From assembly GCF_029714425.1 (NCBI RefSeq), contig NZ_CP121668.1, positions 7,895,501 to 7,959,500 of the forward strand: a stretch of 64,000 bases of DNA, written 5' to 3'. Each line of letters opens with the position of its first letter. Within the stretch, counting starts at the first letter, position 1. The notes below the pieces were generated by a model that saw nothing but the letters and a program-made list of their open reading frames with translations, made no database searches and was not told the DNA's origin. Origin of the DNA: Bradyrhizobium sp. CB2312. Its GTDB lineage: Bacteria > Pseudomonadota > Alphaproteobacteria > Rhizobiales > Xanthobacteraceae. This document shows positions 34,871 through 44,868 of the stretch, in pieces. A program made the translations under genes and the position numbers.

Positions 34871-35651
34871 GTCAGGTTATCCGATCGCCTGCGGCCCTAC
34901 TTTGGCGCCGAGCCCCAAAGGAAGCAGGATCCGTATCATCCTCATCCCGATGACGCTCGCATCATCGATGGCATAGTCAATAAAACGCTGAGCAAGCTTA
35001 AAAAGAACGAGACTAACAAAAGGAAAGCTGCCTGGACGGCCAACATCAACGGAAGTTTAGTGCCGGCTGCAACTAAGAAGAAGGGGAGCATGCGCGAGCC
35101 GACAAAGATCGGCGGCACGAGCCTTTGCAAATTGGGTTATCGGCAACTCGGCGGCGAGGACGTCCGCTCCCCGCGATGAATTGCAAGCAAGCTCAGCCGA
35201 GGAACTGACGGCGAACCACATGCTGTAGGCTCAGCTGCTGTGGATGCGAAGCCTCAAGTATGATCTCGCCTCTGTGGAGCCCTATCGGAAGTCATAAGGA
35301 ACTGTTCGTGGTATAGTGAGAGCTTGCGGATGACGACGGCGGCCCATTTGTGTCTAGCGGCACTCAAATATCGTCGGCGCGAGAGTCTCCCCGATAAGGA
35401 TTTACCTCGATGCAGCCTGTGTCAATGCAAGGCGGCGGAATACGTGGACACTTTCAGAATCTCGCGCCCATAGCGGGGCCGTCGTGCTTCGCTCGGCGCA
35501 ATACGGCAACATTGGGTGCGGTTAGCCGACTTTGCCCAGCAAAGGATGCGAGCACGGCGCTGTGGGGAGAATGCCTCTAACAGGAGCCCGGCGAGCGCCG
35601 GGCGGTGTTGGAGCGCCTTCGCCGAGCCTTGCATGGCATCTCGACGAGGGA
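34871..35651. other. No recognisable intact gene
   Basis: A plus-strand frame without a good start (about 34866-35180) reads PYFGAEPQRKQDPYHPHPDD then ARIIDGIVNKTLSKLKKNE and looks protein-like but is not a family I know. A 47-codon frame near 35330-35473 has three cysteines in CSLCQC. Neither has a ribosome site, so both may be relics. Confidence 0.3.
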
Positions 35652-37643
35652 TCATGATCGGATCCCGGTGAGAAAATGATCGGCTTCGCTTTTAAGGTGA
35701 TGGCTGGTTCGGGCAAGCACATTGGCAGACCTCAACACCTGCGACGATGATGCACCTGTGATAAACGCCTTCTGCGCGACCTGCCGGATGTTGCCCGCCA
35801 CAGTCATCGACATCGCGGCCGCATGCTGAATATTTTGGGCAATATCTTTCGTGACTGCGCCCTGTTGGTCGGTCGCCGCGGCAATCGCTGATGCAATTTG
35901 TGAGATTCTGCTAATGCTGTTTCCGATGTTTGTGATGGCGCTGGCTGACTCCAGTGTCGCTGCCTGAATGTCAGCAATCTGCTGTCCGATTTCGACGGTC
36001 GCGTTCGCCGTCTGAGTTGCTAACGACTTCACCTCGAGCGCCACAACTGCAAAGCCGCTGCCGGCGCCGCCGGCACGCGCGGCCTCGATTGTTGCATTGA
36101 GCGCCAGAAGGTTGGTTTGCCTGGCGATCGCTGCAATCAGGTCAACCACCCCACCGACTTTTGTTGCAGCAGCCGATAGCTGCTTCATCCGGCGATCCGT
36201 TTCTGCAGCCTGGCGCACGGCTTCGTGGGCGATCTCCGTTGATCGCGCGGCCTGCCGGCCGATTTCGGAAGCGGAGGCCATCATCTCTTCCGTTGCCGCA
36301 GCAACCAGCTGAACATTGGCTGACGCCTCCTCCGATGCCGACGCAACGTTATCAGAGATCTCCCGAGTGAGCTGTGCCGTCTCTGTCAGCTCCCGAGCGG
36401 AAGCCTCCAGTTCGGTCGACGCGGAAGACATCGTATCAATGACGCTGCTAACGGCGCGTTCAAATGTGCCGGCCAGCTCGCCAAGCTCCGCCTTGCGCCG
36501 CTCCGCTGCTACACGGTCCTGCTCTTGATTCGCGGCAAGTTCCTCTTGCAATTTTTCCTTCGATCTCACCTTAAACGCTTCCATGGCCTGAGCCATATCG
36601 CCGATCTCGTCTGAGCGGCCAAGACCCGGCAGCGTGACATCGAACCGCCCGGCCGCAAGTTGACGCATCGCCTCGCTCATCCGACTCATAAGCCTTGCCA
36701 GCTTCTGACCAACAAGCAACGCAACGAAGCCGATCCCGAGAGAGGCAAGCCCAATTGCCCACACCAAAGCCTCTCGGAGGCGCGACGCACGTTCTTCAGC
36801 AGAGCTAGCGCGAGCGTCCGCGCCTGCTATCGCTTTCAAAAGAAGGGGACGATTCCGGCCGTAGATTTGGACGAGATCGTCAACTTGGTCGTCCAGCGCC
36901 TGCTGCGATACAAGAAACGCAAGAAAGCTCGATCGATAAGAGGCAACAAGCTTCTTCAGCTCATTCTTGGATTCCGGGGCAAGTTCTGAAGCAGCAAGTG
37001 CGGCCTCGAATTCGACGACGCGCTTTTCCAGCTCATCGCCATACCTCTCCTCGTGACGTAGCATGAAATCCTTTTCATGCCGTCGCATCATCAAGATCAA
37101 CATCGTCAGGTGCGGCTCATTAAAATGTGCAAGTCGCGCTTCTGCCTGATGCACGGCTTCGCGAAGCTTACCTTGGAGCCCATCATTTTCCGTGAGCCCG
37201 AGCACCCGCTGCGCGGAGACGATGTTATTAAAACGAGTCGCATAAAGGTTGATTCCGGCGCGAAGGAACTTCACGTCTCTCAGGGGATCGTCCTCGGGCG
37301 AGGAAGCGGCCCGCTCTTCGATTTGGCCAAGGTCCGCCAGTGCGTTATTGACGCCCTCGGCTTGCCGCGCGACCACGGCTTCGTCGTGCTTGCGCAAAAA
37401 CTCCAACGCCAGCTGCTGCGATTCAAGAAAGGCCTGAGAAAGAGACGTTAGATGGGCGCGAAGATTGGCGCTCTCGCTTACCTCACTCTGCGCCTTCGCA
37501 AGATAATTAAGTCCGGCAACGCAAGTCGCGCCAGTGACAAGCACGCTCACCATTCCCAAAAAACCAATCTGAGTGCGTAGGCTCGGTCGAAACTGACGAA
37601 GGACCGTTGATGGGAGCCGTTTCGCGATTGTAGGGGCGGTCAT
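35652..37643 (-). CDS. Methyl-accepting chemotaxis protein
   Basis: 663 residues with the standard receptor layout. A first membrane span lies near residues 26-50 ([20 protein letters not shown]), then a periplasmic helical domain of about 240 residues with long amphipathic helices (HBM-like), a second span near residue 300 ([20 protein letters not shown]), a HAMP domain ([20 protein letters not shown]), and a signalling domain whose tip reads [20 protein letters not shown] followed by [20 protein letters not shown]. The receptor should signal through CheA to the flagella. The ligand is unknown. It is transcribed alone. Confidence 0.92.
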   Translation of the reverse strand: MTAPTIAKRLPSTVLRQFRPSLRTQIGFLGMVSVLVTGATCVAGLNYLAKAQSEVSESANLRAHLTSLSQAFLESQQLALEFLRKHDEAVVARQAEGVNNALADLGQIEERAASSPEDDPLRDVKFLRAGINLYATRFNNIVSAQRVLGLTENDGLQGKLREAVHQAEARLAHFNEPHLTMLILMMRRHEKDFMLRHEERYGDELEKRVVEFEAALAASELAPESKNELKKLVASYRSSFLAFLVSQQALDDQVDDLVQIYGRNRPLLLKAIAGADARASSAEERASRLREALVWAIGLASLGIGFVALLVGQKLARLMSRMSEAMRQLAAGRFDVTLPGLGRSDEIGDMAQAMEAFKVRSKEKLQEELAANQEQDRVAAERRKAELGELAGTFERAVSSVIDTMSSASTELEASARELTETAQLTREISDNVASASEEASANVQLVAAATEEMMASASEIGRQAARSTEIAHEAVRQAAETDRRMKQLSAAATKVGGVVDLIAAIARQTNLLALNATIEAARAGGAGSGFAVVALEVKSLATQTANATVEIGQQIADIQAATLESASAITNIGNSISRISQIASAIAAATDQQGAVTKDIAQNIQHAAAMSMTVAGNIRQVAQKAFITGASSSQVLRSANVLARTSHHLKSEADHFLTGIRS

Positions 37644-38019
37644 CAGACTTCCAATTGAATATGAGATCGTTTCGCGAAACCCCTAGTTTTGATTGGTTAC
37701 ATAAGATTGAACTCGGTTGTCATCCGAATCATACATGCGCGAATAGTCGAGAGATGGCCACGCACTCTGCAGCGTAGCAGTAATAACCCGACGCATAAAT
37801 TCTGCAGTTTGCTACTCATGCCCGCAGGATTCGCGCGCAGAATGGCCCATCACAGTTCCGCGGTGAGAATCGTGCCGCGAGGCCCAACCAAAAAGATATT
37901 TCGAAGACTCTGCCGTTTCGTCTTTCGACTGCGCCCCGACGGATCGATCGAATATCAGCTTGAAGCCGCGTCGTCCCTTGCCGGAGGGCTCGATCCGCAC
38001 TTGACCAGTGCGCTGGTCC
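37644..38019. other. No recognisable gene
   Basis: An open plus-strand frame to 38027 (containing RRLCRFVFRLRPDGSIEYQL) and minus-strand frames exist, but none has a ribosome site or named family. The area lies between the chemoreceptor promoter and an IS relic. Confidence 0.3.
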
Positions 38020-38330
38020 TTACCTGACTGGAGCTCGCATTCGACCGTCCTGGAATTCCATTAAAGCAGCAGCGATGAAGAGCGTGGGACACTCCGGCGG
38101 TTTGAGTCGCCAAGTCGAGGGCGCGCTGGTCGGCTTGGTTTCCTTCGGGCCAGTCGAACGATCGGCGACGGTCTCGCGCTGCTTCCACTTCGCAACAGTC
38201 TTCTGGTTGATCCCGTAGCGCTTGGCGAGACCTCTCAGGCTCTCTTGACTATTTTGTATTGCTCGACGGACTGCCTCCGTCGTGGTGGCGCAGCCGTGTA
38301 AAACCCGTCCCATAGCGCATCCTTCGAATC
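38020..38330 (-). mobile_element. IS481-type transposase N-terminal relic
   Basis: The frame reads ATTTEAVRRAIQNSQESLRG then LAKRYGINQKTVAKWKQRET and VADRSTGPKETKP, the N-terminal helix-turn-helix of the same IS481-type transposase as the relic near 19.1-19.5 kb. After about 38120 the sequence departs from the family, so only the 5' end of the element remains. Confidence 0.6.
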
Positions 38331-38345
38331 GTGCGATAAGAATGC

Positions 38346-38772
38346 ACCATCAAAGCTTGGGACTAACACCTAGTGCGCTGATGCCGAGGATGTTCGACGC
38401 GCCAGGGAGCGTCGGTGGTCGTCCCCCACAATCTAAGCGGAAGCGTTCATCCGTACGCCATAGAGAACGTTGTTGATGGCTTCTAGAACGGACGATCCAT
38501 TCTTTGAATGGCGGCTGCAGAGGAATTTCGCAAGCGACCTTGTCTTCTTGTACTTGTCGTGCCTCCGCCATCCGGCAAGTTCAATGTAGATTCGACAAAC
38601 GACGCGCACGATTCTGAATGGACCACACGCGCATGCAGATCTCCTCGAATTTGGGCGCATTCAATTTAGAAATTCGGTCGCGCGAAAGCAGATCCCGGAG
38701 AATAGGCGCCCGTTCGAGGATCGTCCGATCTTCGCCCGACGGCGGACTGTCGAGGCTATGCCACCACTGCAT
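38346..38772 (-). pseudogene. Degenerate conserved hypothetical gene
   Basis: Starting from an ATG at 38772 the frame reads MQWWHSLDSPPSGEDRTILE, then LRDLLSRDRISKLNAPKFEE and ICMRVWSIQNRARRLSN before a stop. Another frame continues LAKFLCSRHSKNGSSVLEAI then NNVLYG, and a third ends GASNILGISALGV. These follow one another as a conserved bacterial hypothetical protein (pattern PKFxEICxRVHA... GxSVLExIxxVLYGG). At least two frameshifts break it. Confidence 0.45.
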
Positions 38773-38777
38773 TGCTC

Positions 38778-39101
38778 TTAGGGCCTTGGCCGGATCGCGC
38801 TTCTTCTCCTCTTTTCCGAGTAGTAGCCTCTCCGATCGTCGCCTATGACATGCGTATGGAGTGGGCGTGTAGGAATTGGCCGGCCTGTAAACCGGATGGT
38901 ATGTCGGTAGATAGCCGGCCAGGCCTGATTATGTTCAAGGACACGGTTGCCCCGAAGACGAACCACTCTCGTGCCCGCTAGCATCTCGGCGATGACGCCG
39001 GTACGACCTTCGTAGATTGTTCGGATGATCACCTGAAAATCTGGATTCCGCTCCGCCTCGAGGAGAGCAATCCGTTCCTGTAAGTTCCGGTTCGCGCTCA
39101 A
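38778..39101 (-). CDS. Hypothetical protein
   Basis: 107 residues (MSANRNLQERIALLEAERNP, then DFQVIIRTIYEGRTGVIAEM). The start overlaps the stop of the DUF5681-like fragment by 4 bases (ATGA), as is usual for the small gene that follows DUF5681. The last 30 residues are arginine-rich and may be altered. Confidence 0.4.
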   Translation of the reverse strand: MSANRNLQERIALLEAERNPDFQVIIRTIYEGRTGVIAEMLAGTRVVRLRGNRVLEHNQAWPAIYRHTIRFTGRPIPTRPLHTHVIGDDRRGYYSEKRRRSAIRPRP

Positions 39102-39330
39102 TCCGCAGTCTCGAAGGCCATCACGAACGTCTTGACCAATTTGGCCACTTCTGCAGCTTCGCCAGGCGTGATCTGGCCCGACGCCACCCCGCTGAGAATT
39201 GCGCCCGTTGCTGAGGCGGCTTCGGCGGCATCTTTGATTGCCGGCAAGTCGAAGGTAGCCGGTCGGTCCTTGCAGGGCGTGGCACTACACGGAATTTCAG
39301 ATCGAGCGTGAGGGCCGCCATGCCAATCCT
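39098..39330 (-). pseudogene. DUF5681-type protein, C-terminal fragment
   Basis: The frame contains CKDRPATFDLPAIKDAAEAA then SATGAILSGVASGQITPGEA and AEVAKLVKTFVMAFETAD, the conserved C-terminus of DUF5681 proteins. The N-terminal half, including the usual GxxT-rich start, is missing; a second frame overlaps at 39240-39384, suggesting a frameshift at the break. DUF5681 genes are common near phage-like and island DNA; function unknown. Confidence 0.45.
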
Positions 39331-39536
39331 TTGAACGGGAAAATTGAAGGCGTCCAAAATCGCCCAAGAATCAACAAAGGCCAAATCTCACCAAAGCCGT
39401 CCTTGTATTGCAGATACGGAGTCAACCGACGCAGTCGCTTGGCTGCGGAGAAAACCAGCGCATCCCAACTAATGTGGGCCGACTTTAGTCATAACAGCGC
39501 TGCTAATATCGGCCTCACATTTGCTCGGGGCCAACA

Positions 39537-39923
39537 TTGTCATCGCAAGAAATTTACCCGCCGTCGGTTGCTGCAGCCGATCGGGATCTGATCTTCCTAG
39601 TAATCGAGCGCCATCGTGAGCTGTCCGCGCACTACGATGCGGCGGCGTCGGTTTCGGCTAAGCTCGAGGATGGTGCCGAATTTGCTGCCGCCGACGAAGT
39701 CACCGGCCAAACGAACCTGGCTCTCACGGAGCATGCAAATGTGCTCATCCGTTCGAAGCCAGCCACGATCGCGGGCGTGATCGCTCTGACCAGATACGTC
39801 GCTGGCCTGCGGGAATGGGAGCTGCCCGATGATGATGCGTGGCACCGAGCGTTCTTAGAAGGGCTGGCGGATGCGATCGATGAGATCGGCATGGCGCAGC
39901 GGCGTCGGCACATTGGAAATTGA
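39537..39923 (+). CDS. Conserved hypothetical protein
   Basis: 128 residues (ADRDLIFLVIERHRELSAHY, DAAASVSAKLED, then NVLIRSKPATIAGVIALTRY). The layout, an alpha-helical protein of about 120 residues with a TxxGxxxLxxY-type centre, is frequent in Bradyrhizobium accessory DNA. The start is uncertain because the frame begins at a TTG with no good ribosome site. It ends 15 bp before the next gene. Confidence 0.5.
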   Translation: MSSQEIYPPSVAAADRDLIFLVIERHRELSAHYDAAASVSAKLEDGAEFAAADEVTGQTNLALTEHANVLIRSKPATIAGVIALTRYVAGLREWELPDDDAWHRAFLEGLADAIDEIGMAQRRRHIGN

Positions 39924-39938
39924 AAAAAGGACATAGAA

Positions 39939-40199
39939 ATGCGATTTTTCATGTTTTTGTTGATCGGCATAATCGGCTTAGCTTCGGTCGAAACCGTCTC
40001 AGCTCGCTCCTGCACCGAGCAAGGGGCGTTGTGCGTGAGTTGGGCGAAAGCAAACGTTCCTGGCGCGGCAAGGCAAAGCGCCGCCATGGGGATATGCCGT
40101 GAAGAAATTCCTAAATGCAGAGCGCGTTGCAAGGCCGGCAACAAATACTTCGTCGGGATCGGCGGCTCTAATCAATATCCAATTGATATTTGCAATTAG
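39939..40199 (+). CDS. Small exported cysteine-rich protein
   Basis: 86 residues with a clear signal peptide (MRFFMFLLIGIIGLASVETV then SA) and AAAAGGA before the ATG. The mature protein of about 64 residues has six cysteines (SCTEQGALC, GICREEIPKC, ARC, DIC), enough for three disulfides. Small secreted cysteine-rich proteins of this class recur in Bradyrhizobium; their role is unknown. A terminator follows at once. Confidence 0.65.
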   Translation: MRFFMFLLIGIIGLASVETVSARSCTEQGALCVSWAKANVPGAARQSAAMGICREEIPKCRARCKAGNKYFVGIGGSNQYPIDICN

Positions 40200-40208
40200 A
40201 TCGAACCC

Positions 40209-40243
40209 AGAGGCCGCCCTCAGTTGGCGGCCTCTTTCATTTC
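40209..40243 (+). terminator. Rho-independent terminator
   Basis: GAGGCCGCC and GGCGGCCTC are perfect 9-bp arms around a seven-base loop (CTCAGTT), followed by TTTCATTT. It ends the small cysteine-rich gene ten bases downstream of its stop. Confidence 0.8.
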
Positions 40244-40601
40244 AAGCCGCTAGCAGCACCCACAAAGTCCGGGCACAAAAAAGCCCCCACCCGGGCCCTT
40301 TCGGCTCCAGATCACGGGGGCGGAGGTCCAGGGAGGTGTCGTGCCTGCGCATCGCCCCGGGGTCTGCCGGCACCGAAGGACAGGCAGTTATCCACGGCGC
40401 GGGCATGCGCTGCGCAGGAAAGCTGCCCGCTGACCGAGCGGTCTGCAGTAATCTCGCGTCAAAAAGCGCTTATCGCGTACAATGGCAGCCTGCCACGCGA
40501 CATCCTTCCTGCTCGCCGGTCTATCCCGCCAGGTGATCGGCGGTCGCGAGGCCCGGTTAGGATTCGTCTCGGTTGCCGGGCCTCGCTTCTTCGATCCACC
40601 A
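40244..40601. other. No recognisable gene
   Basis: The plus strand has a long open frame, but it changes from arginine/proline-rich filler to an IS transposase tail only at about 40780. No ribosome site or family is seen before that. Confidence 0.3.
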
Positions 40602-40785
40602 TCAGATGTAGAAGAATAGAACCGCCGTCGCGATCGCGAACAGCAGCGAGCCAATCCATACATTCCGGCCCCAGTCATCGGGGGCGAGCAGCCCGGATGA
40701 CGCAGATGATGCCGAGGACCGTAATGGAGGCGCCGAGAAGCAGGACGGGTTTGCCGACAAACGGTGTGATGCCACTACCACATCA
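40602..40785 (-). pseudogene. Small two-span membrane protein, frameshifted
   Basis: One frame reads FVGKPVLLLGASITVLGIIC then VIRAARP, a membrane helix; after a frame change at about 40690 the other reads WGRNVWIGSLLFAIATAVLF then FYI and a TGA. Together they are a two-helix membrane protein broken by one frameshift. Confidence 0.4.
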
Positions 40786-40963
40786 AACGCGAACTCAGGC
40801 GCCGCTCCGCCATCGAGCCCGCGATCGGCATATGAAGACCGACGGACACCTCGGCCGCGGCCATCTCAGGGGCCGCGACCGCGATGCGTCTAATGTCGTC
40901 CTGACCGCCGTCGGCCACAATCTTCGCCTCGTCCTCCTGGCTGAAGCTTCTGGCTGCAGCTAA
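40783..40963 (+). mobile_element. IS5-family transposase C-terminal fragment
   Basis: The frame reads RRSAIEPAIGHMKTDGHLGR then GHLRGRDRDASNVVLTAVGH and NLRLVLL, the conserved C-terminal end (with the DDE glutamate in AIEPAIGHMK) of an IS5-family transposase. Nothing upstream matches, so only the tail remains. Confidence 0.65.
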
Positions 40964-41014
40964 TCCTGAACGCTTTGATGCAGCTGCTCCCTCCACACCC
41001 GCGCTCAAACCAGA

Positions 41015-41074
41015 TTCTTAACGGACGACTTTCTACTCCGCGGGTCGCAGGTTCGAGTCCCGCTGGGATCGCCA
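41015..41074 (+). other. tRNA-Arg(TCT)-like 3' end, probable integrase attachment site
   Basis: CGCGGGTCGCAGGTTCGAGT then CCCGCTGGGATCGCCA is a complete T arm and acceptor 3' strand ending CCA; the T stem (GCGGG/CCCGC type) pairs. The preceding GACTTTCTACTCCG resembles a tRNA-Arg(TCT) anticodon arm with small insertions. No 5' half is present. It ends 3 bp before the stop of a tyrosine recombinase gene, the normal position of an att site, so it marks one edge of an integrated element. Confidence 0.55.
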
Positions 41075-41076
41075 TA

Positions 41077-41830
41077 TCATTTTCTCACTCCAACGTTTTC
41101 AATTACTTGCTGGCTATTTTGGCTCACCGGATTGATTGGTGAGCCAATTCCCGTTCCCGATACGAGCTGACCAGCCTGGGCTGCCATCCGCTTTCGGTTT
41201 GCTTCCTTGGTGTAGACCTGGGCTTGAGAGATCGAGGTCCACCCGAACCACGCCATGAGCTGGTGATCACTCGCGCCCTGCTCTGCCAAATACGTCGCCG
41301 CCGCCTTACGTAGACCATGGGACGTGCAGCGCTCGGGCAGCTTCGCGTCTCGGCACATCTCGCGAAACCAATTTCCGAATCCGGCAGCGGTGAACGGCTT
41401 GTTCTGATGCGTCACTAGAAAAGTCAGATTCTTCTTGTCACCAGGCATGGCGTCGATCGCGGATTGCAGCCGAGGCATGATGGTGACGTTAAATGGCACA
41501 CCCGTCTTCTGTCGTCATGATGCCGTTTCGGATGGCCCGGCGATTGCTCCGAGTGGTGGGCGCTAGCGCAGCGAAGGCGCCGCTCGCGTAATAGCCGATA
41601 AGCGCGGCGTTGACAGTGCCCTGTACTGTCCGCTTTGCGCCGATCTCGATCGGCTTGGCGTCCGCATTTCTTGCGACCTCATACGCCTCCATAAAGGTAG
41701 GCGACCAAGGAAGCACGTCCTCGGCCAGGTCTAGACGCCTCTTCTTCTGTCCGGGGTGGCGATAGTAGTAGACCAACTTGCCATGCTAGGTCTTATAGCC
41801 GTGACAGTGCGGAGGCAGCCTTCGCTTCAT
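41077..41830 (-). pseudogene. Tyrosine recombinase (integrase), internally deleted
   Basis: From the ATG at 41830 (MKRRLPPHCHGYKT) there is an in-frame TAG near 41790, then LVYYYRHPGQKKRRLDLAED and the N-terminal binding region. Near 41500 the frame jumps to RQKTGVPFNVTIMPRLQ, leaving out about 150 residues of the usual protein. The C-terminal catalytic part is legible: TSHGLRKAAATYLAEQGASD, HQLMAWFGWTS and AQVYTKEANRKR (HxxR, H/W and the tyrosine nucleophile). It lies beside a tRNA-Arg-like 3' end. The element it served can no longer move by this enzyme. Confidence 0.75.
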
Positions 41831-41863
41831 TGAACCCAGTCCCATTCGTTCACGTTGCCGAGT

Positions 41864-42665
41864 TCACCTTGCCCGATCGGCTGACCGGCACACACGACAA
41901 TATTGCCCTGACGATCGATTTCGATTCGTTGGACTGCGATGCCTGCTTTCATTGCGCCCCTTGACGCAATCTTGTGCGCTGATGATGACGTTCAAAAGGT
42001 CGTCCCTGTCGAAACTATTGTCCCGCCGACCGCTGGCTGAATACTTTCCGTCGGAGACCTCCTCGACGTAGGTCAGCAGATGTAGCAGTCCGGCCAAGGT
42101 TGTTGGAACGCTAGTGGCAAGCTCGCCCCGCGCTTCGGCCTCTCGGTCGCCGAACAATTCTTCCTTTATCGGATCAGGATCGAGTGTCCCGGGCACGACG
42201 TCGCAAATGGCGGCCGAGTAGTCTGCGCTCGCGATCTGATGAGTTTCGATCGCCGCAAGAATTGGATCGACGCTGACACGGTTGGTGGCCAAAACGCCTG
42301 CTCGCGGAGATACTTTTGCGAGCCCGCAAATCATCCCGACGGGATTGCCGTCATGGATCCAATCGAGGCTTTGACCATGCGAGCGGAAGAATTCTAGGGC
42401 TTGATGATACGCGGCCGCGTCCTCATCCTCATCTGCAAACGCGGGCCCGTGGACCTGCCGGCGGAAGTAATCCAGGGCAAGCGTCGCGCCCTGCTCATCC
42501 ATTTTCCACCCTTCGCGGATGTAGCATGTGCGTAGGAAACCCACGATTTGCTCGACGCGAGCCAAGATGGCTTCATTGTCGGTAGCAAGCGACCCATCGA
42601 TGCGGGCGCTAGCGACGGTTGGTGCGGCAGTGGTGACTGCCGCGGACTAGACAAACATATTCATG
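41864..42665 (-). pseudogene. Conserved hypothetical protein with an early amber codon
   Basis: The ATG at 42665 gives MNMFV, then TAG, then the same frame continues SAAVTTAAPTVASARIDGSL, VEQIVGFLRTCYIREGWKMD and FFRSHGQSLDWIHDGNPVGM then ICGLA, a conserved rhizobial hypothetical family. From residue 100 a second unit follows: IETHQIASADYSAAICDVVP and TTLAGLLHLLTYVEEVSDGK. A downstream TTG at 42565 could restart translation. One nonsense codon near the start is the only lesion seen. Confidence 0.5.
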
Positions 42666-43327
42666 AGGACCCTCCTGGTCATTGATAGCCGCCCAACCTC
42701 GTTCGAAGAATCCGCGGACCCGGAGCTGGGTTCGTCCCGCGTTCTGGAGGGCTGGGATGCATCTGTACCGCTCGTGGGAATCAGGGGAGGGCTAGACAAT
42801 CTTGCGGCGCCTGGGGCGCTGGCAGGGCGTTCTGTCATGGTTTTAGGCTCGCGGTCTTAAACCGGCTTCTCAGGGCCGGGCGCCAGCGGCGGGCTGGCAC
42901 CGGGAGGCTGAGAACACGTCGCGAGAACGTGCGCCACGGCCTTCACCCGAAGGCTGTTTTATCTCCGCAAGGGTATTGCGGTGCCGTGGCACTCCCGGAA
43001 TAGTGAGCCCGTCGCAGCCCACGGCAAATGGGCGCGTCGTATAGTTCAGCGGGACATGATGGCCCGGCAAGGCCGATGGCCCGCCTATCGCGGATGAAGC
43101 GCAATCCCCGGCAAGGGACCGCTTCGGGAGTTCTCAGGCTCCGCGAATATCCCACCACTGATTTGGTTAAAAATCCACCCCCAACCGGGGTCGCCCCCAG
43201 GAACAAGCCCGCTCGCCGGGCATTTCTGATTCGCTTCGACGAACGGTCCCCCGCCCTACGTCGAAGCATCCCCAAAGCGGCCTCCGCGTTGCCCCGCGCG
43301 GCGGCCGTTCAATTTCGGCAGAACGCC
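42666..43327. other. No recognisable gene
   Basis: Open frames run through this GC-rich stretch on both strands (for example the 5' extension of the gene at 43328), but they show no family-like sequence or ribosome site. I see no strong repeat or terminator. Confidence 0.3.
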
Positions 43328-43543
43328 ATGCGCTACATTGCCCATGCAGTCGATTTGAGGGGCGTCTCGCTCGCGATGTATGAGATCGAGGGCGCCGACG
43401 AGGATGAGCTCCGACGTCGTGTGAGGCCACTGTTAGAAGTACATCCCGCCATTGAGGTCTGGGATGGGCGAAGGCTGGTAATGCGGGTAGCTCGAGGTCA
43501 GGCGAGCGAGACCAAAGGCCGGGCGGAGGTCCCACCCCGCTAA
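43328..43543 (+). CDS. Small conserved hypothetical protein
   Basis: 71 residues (MRYIAHAVDLRGVSLAMYEI, EGADEDELRRRVRPLLEVHP, then AIEVWDGRRLVMRVARG). The alpha-beta layout is that of a short protein often found in Bradyrhizobium islands, in which an LxxHPxIEVWDG strand is conserved. The upstream 100 residues of open frame are not family-like, so the ATG at 43328 is preferred. Confidence 0.6.
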   Translation: MRYIAHAVDLRGVSLAMYEIEGADEDELRRRVRPLLEVHPAIEVWDGRRLVMRVARGQASETKGRAEVPPR

Positions 43544-43552
43544 TGCCTCCAC

Positions 43553-43577
43553 GGGGCGCTTCGGCGCGCGCCCTCTT
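43553..43577 (+). terminator. Hairpin terminator
   Basis: GGGCGC and GCGCCC arms enclose TTCGGCGC and are followed by TCTTTATT, about 10 bases after the stop of the gene at 43543. A similar hairpin (GGGGCGCTTCGGCGCGCGCC) recurs at about 43914 after the next gene. Confidence 0.6.
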
Positions 43578-43646
43578 TATTCCGAGGATTTTCCTCCTAC
43601 GCGAGCTTTGCTGGCTCTACACTGCCCGCAGAACGGAGAATGGCCC

Positions 43647-43898
43647 GTGAACCGGCTGGCACTGCCACACTGGCTCATCATAGCGGGCGCATTGCTGGTG
43701 CTTGCCGGCCTAGTTGGGCTTGTGATCCGCCGCAAGCAACCGGCGGAAGTCCAGGATGATCCGGCTGGGACGCCTAGACCCGAGCCGCGTTCCCAACTGC
43801 CACCGCTGCCGGATAGCTCTGGGCCACGGAGGAACCAGCGTTCGATGCTAATCGATGACGAACCCCCACCAGGTGCCCCACCGACATCCGACCACTGA
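43647..43898 (+). CDS. Small single-span membrane protein
   Basis: 83 residues from a GTG at 43647 (MNRLALPHWLIIAGALLVLA). One membrane helix near residues 8-28 is followed by a proline-rich, acidic cytoplasmic or periplasmic tail (PRPEPRSQLPPLPDSSGPRR). CGGAG lies nine bases before the GTG. Function unknown. Confidence 0.5.
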   Translation: MNRLALPHWLIIAGALLVLAGLVGLVIRRKQPAEVQDDPAGTPRPEPRSQLPPLPDSSGPRRNQRSMLIDDEPPPGAPPTSDH

Positions 43899-44046
43899 TT
43901 TCATCCCTCTTCAGGGGCGCTTCGGCGCGCGCCGTGCACAGGATGCATATTTTTCCCAAGTTACGACCATTTACGCGCGCAACCTATTGATTTCGCGCGC
44001 CGGTTGCGCTTGGATTGGCGCGCAAATTTGGCCGGGGGCCTATTCA

Positions 44047-44483
44047 ATGAAGAAGACTTTAGCTGCGTCGCCCTGGGCGGCTGCGGACTTGCCGCGCGGC
44101 AAGAGCGCGAGCAGCAAATGGCTGCCGCAACAGCCGCGATGCAGCGGAGCTTCGAAGACTGCAAAGCGCAGTTTCCCGAAGGCACCAAAAACATGATCGA
44201 GAAGAACAAGTGCAACGCCACGGCTGCACTGGCGATCAGGCCGTTTACGACCTACCCCGACCTTTTCGATAAATATTGGGCAACGCGAGCTGTCATAGCA
44301 GAGCGCGTGCAGGCAGGTAAAATGACCATTGCGGAAGCCAACCAAGAGGCGACGCAAACTCAGTCCGACATCGCAGCGGAAGAACAACGTCGCAATCTTG
44401 CAAATCGATCGGTTGGCGCGCTGGAATCGGCGGCGGCCGCAGCGTGGCTCGCCTCTCCGTCGGTGGTGGTCGTTCGGCGGTAA
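44047..44483 (+). pseudogene. Lipoprotein-like protein with frameshift in the signal peptide
   Basis: The ATG at 44047 gives MKKTLAA, the start of a signal peptide; a different frame then supplies VALGGCGLAARQEREQQMAA, with a lipobox-like LGGC. The rest (SFEDCKAQFPEGTKNMIEKN, YPDLFDKYWATRAVIAERVQ) is an open, helical protein to 44483. One indel near 44065 would restore a complete exported lipoprotein of about 145 residues. It may be a sequencing error or a recent mutation. Confidence 0.5.
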
Positions 44484-44519
44484 AGGATATCGACTGGCAG
44501 TCATGGTCGGGGGGCTTCA

Positions 44520-44843
44520 GTGAAGAAGATTTTAACTGCGACGGCGGCTTGCGCCGCTCTCGCGACGTCGGCCTATGGCCAGGCGCCGGCACCGACCGCG
44601 CCCAAGCCTGCCGCCGAGCCTTCGGGCTATTGTCGGTCAGCAGCGCAGATTCTTCTCCAGGGCGATGGTGATGCAGAGATTGCTGCCGTGGCCCGCAGTT
44701 GCCGCCGCGGCGACATCATCGCCATCAACACCGGGCGCAGGGCTCGGTTTTCCAAGTAGGGCGCCTGTGCGATTTCACTAAGTCGGTAGTCGTCATGGGC
44801 GCGCAGACGCTTTGCGTCTTGGGAGCTGACCGCGGTGGTCGAT
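44520..44843 (+). pseudogene. Small exported protein, frameshifted near the C-terminus
   Basis: A GTG at 44520 after GGGGGGCTTCA opens MKKILTATAACAALATSAYG, a good signal peptide. The frame reads SGYCRSAAQILLQGDGDAEI then AAVARSCRRGDIIAINTG and stops at 44759. One base shift near 44735 gives instead QGSVFQVGRLCDFTKSVVVM then GAQTLCVLGADRGGR, which restores the cysteine pairing expected for this small secreted family. Confidence 0.5.
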
Positions 44844-44868
44844 GAGAGAGGGGAGTCGAGCGAGAAAA

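Noticed and set aside
40190..40963. 257-residue plus-strand protein
   Set aside because: Only its last 60 residues are family-like (an IS5 transposase tail); the rest is arginine/proline-rich filler across a terminator.
41015..41074. Amber-suppressor tRNA, because CTA occurs in the anticodon region
   Set aside because: There is no 5' half and the sequence is closer to a tRNA-Arg(TCT) end with insertions; it lies at an integrase and is best read as an attachment site.
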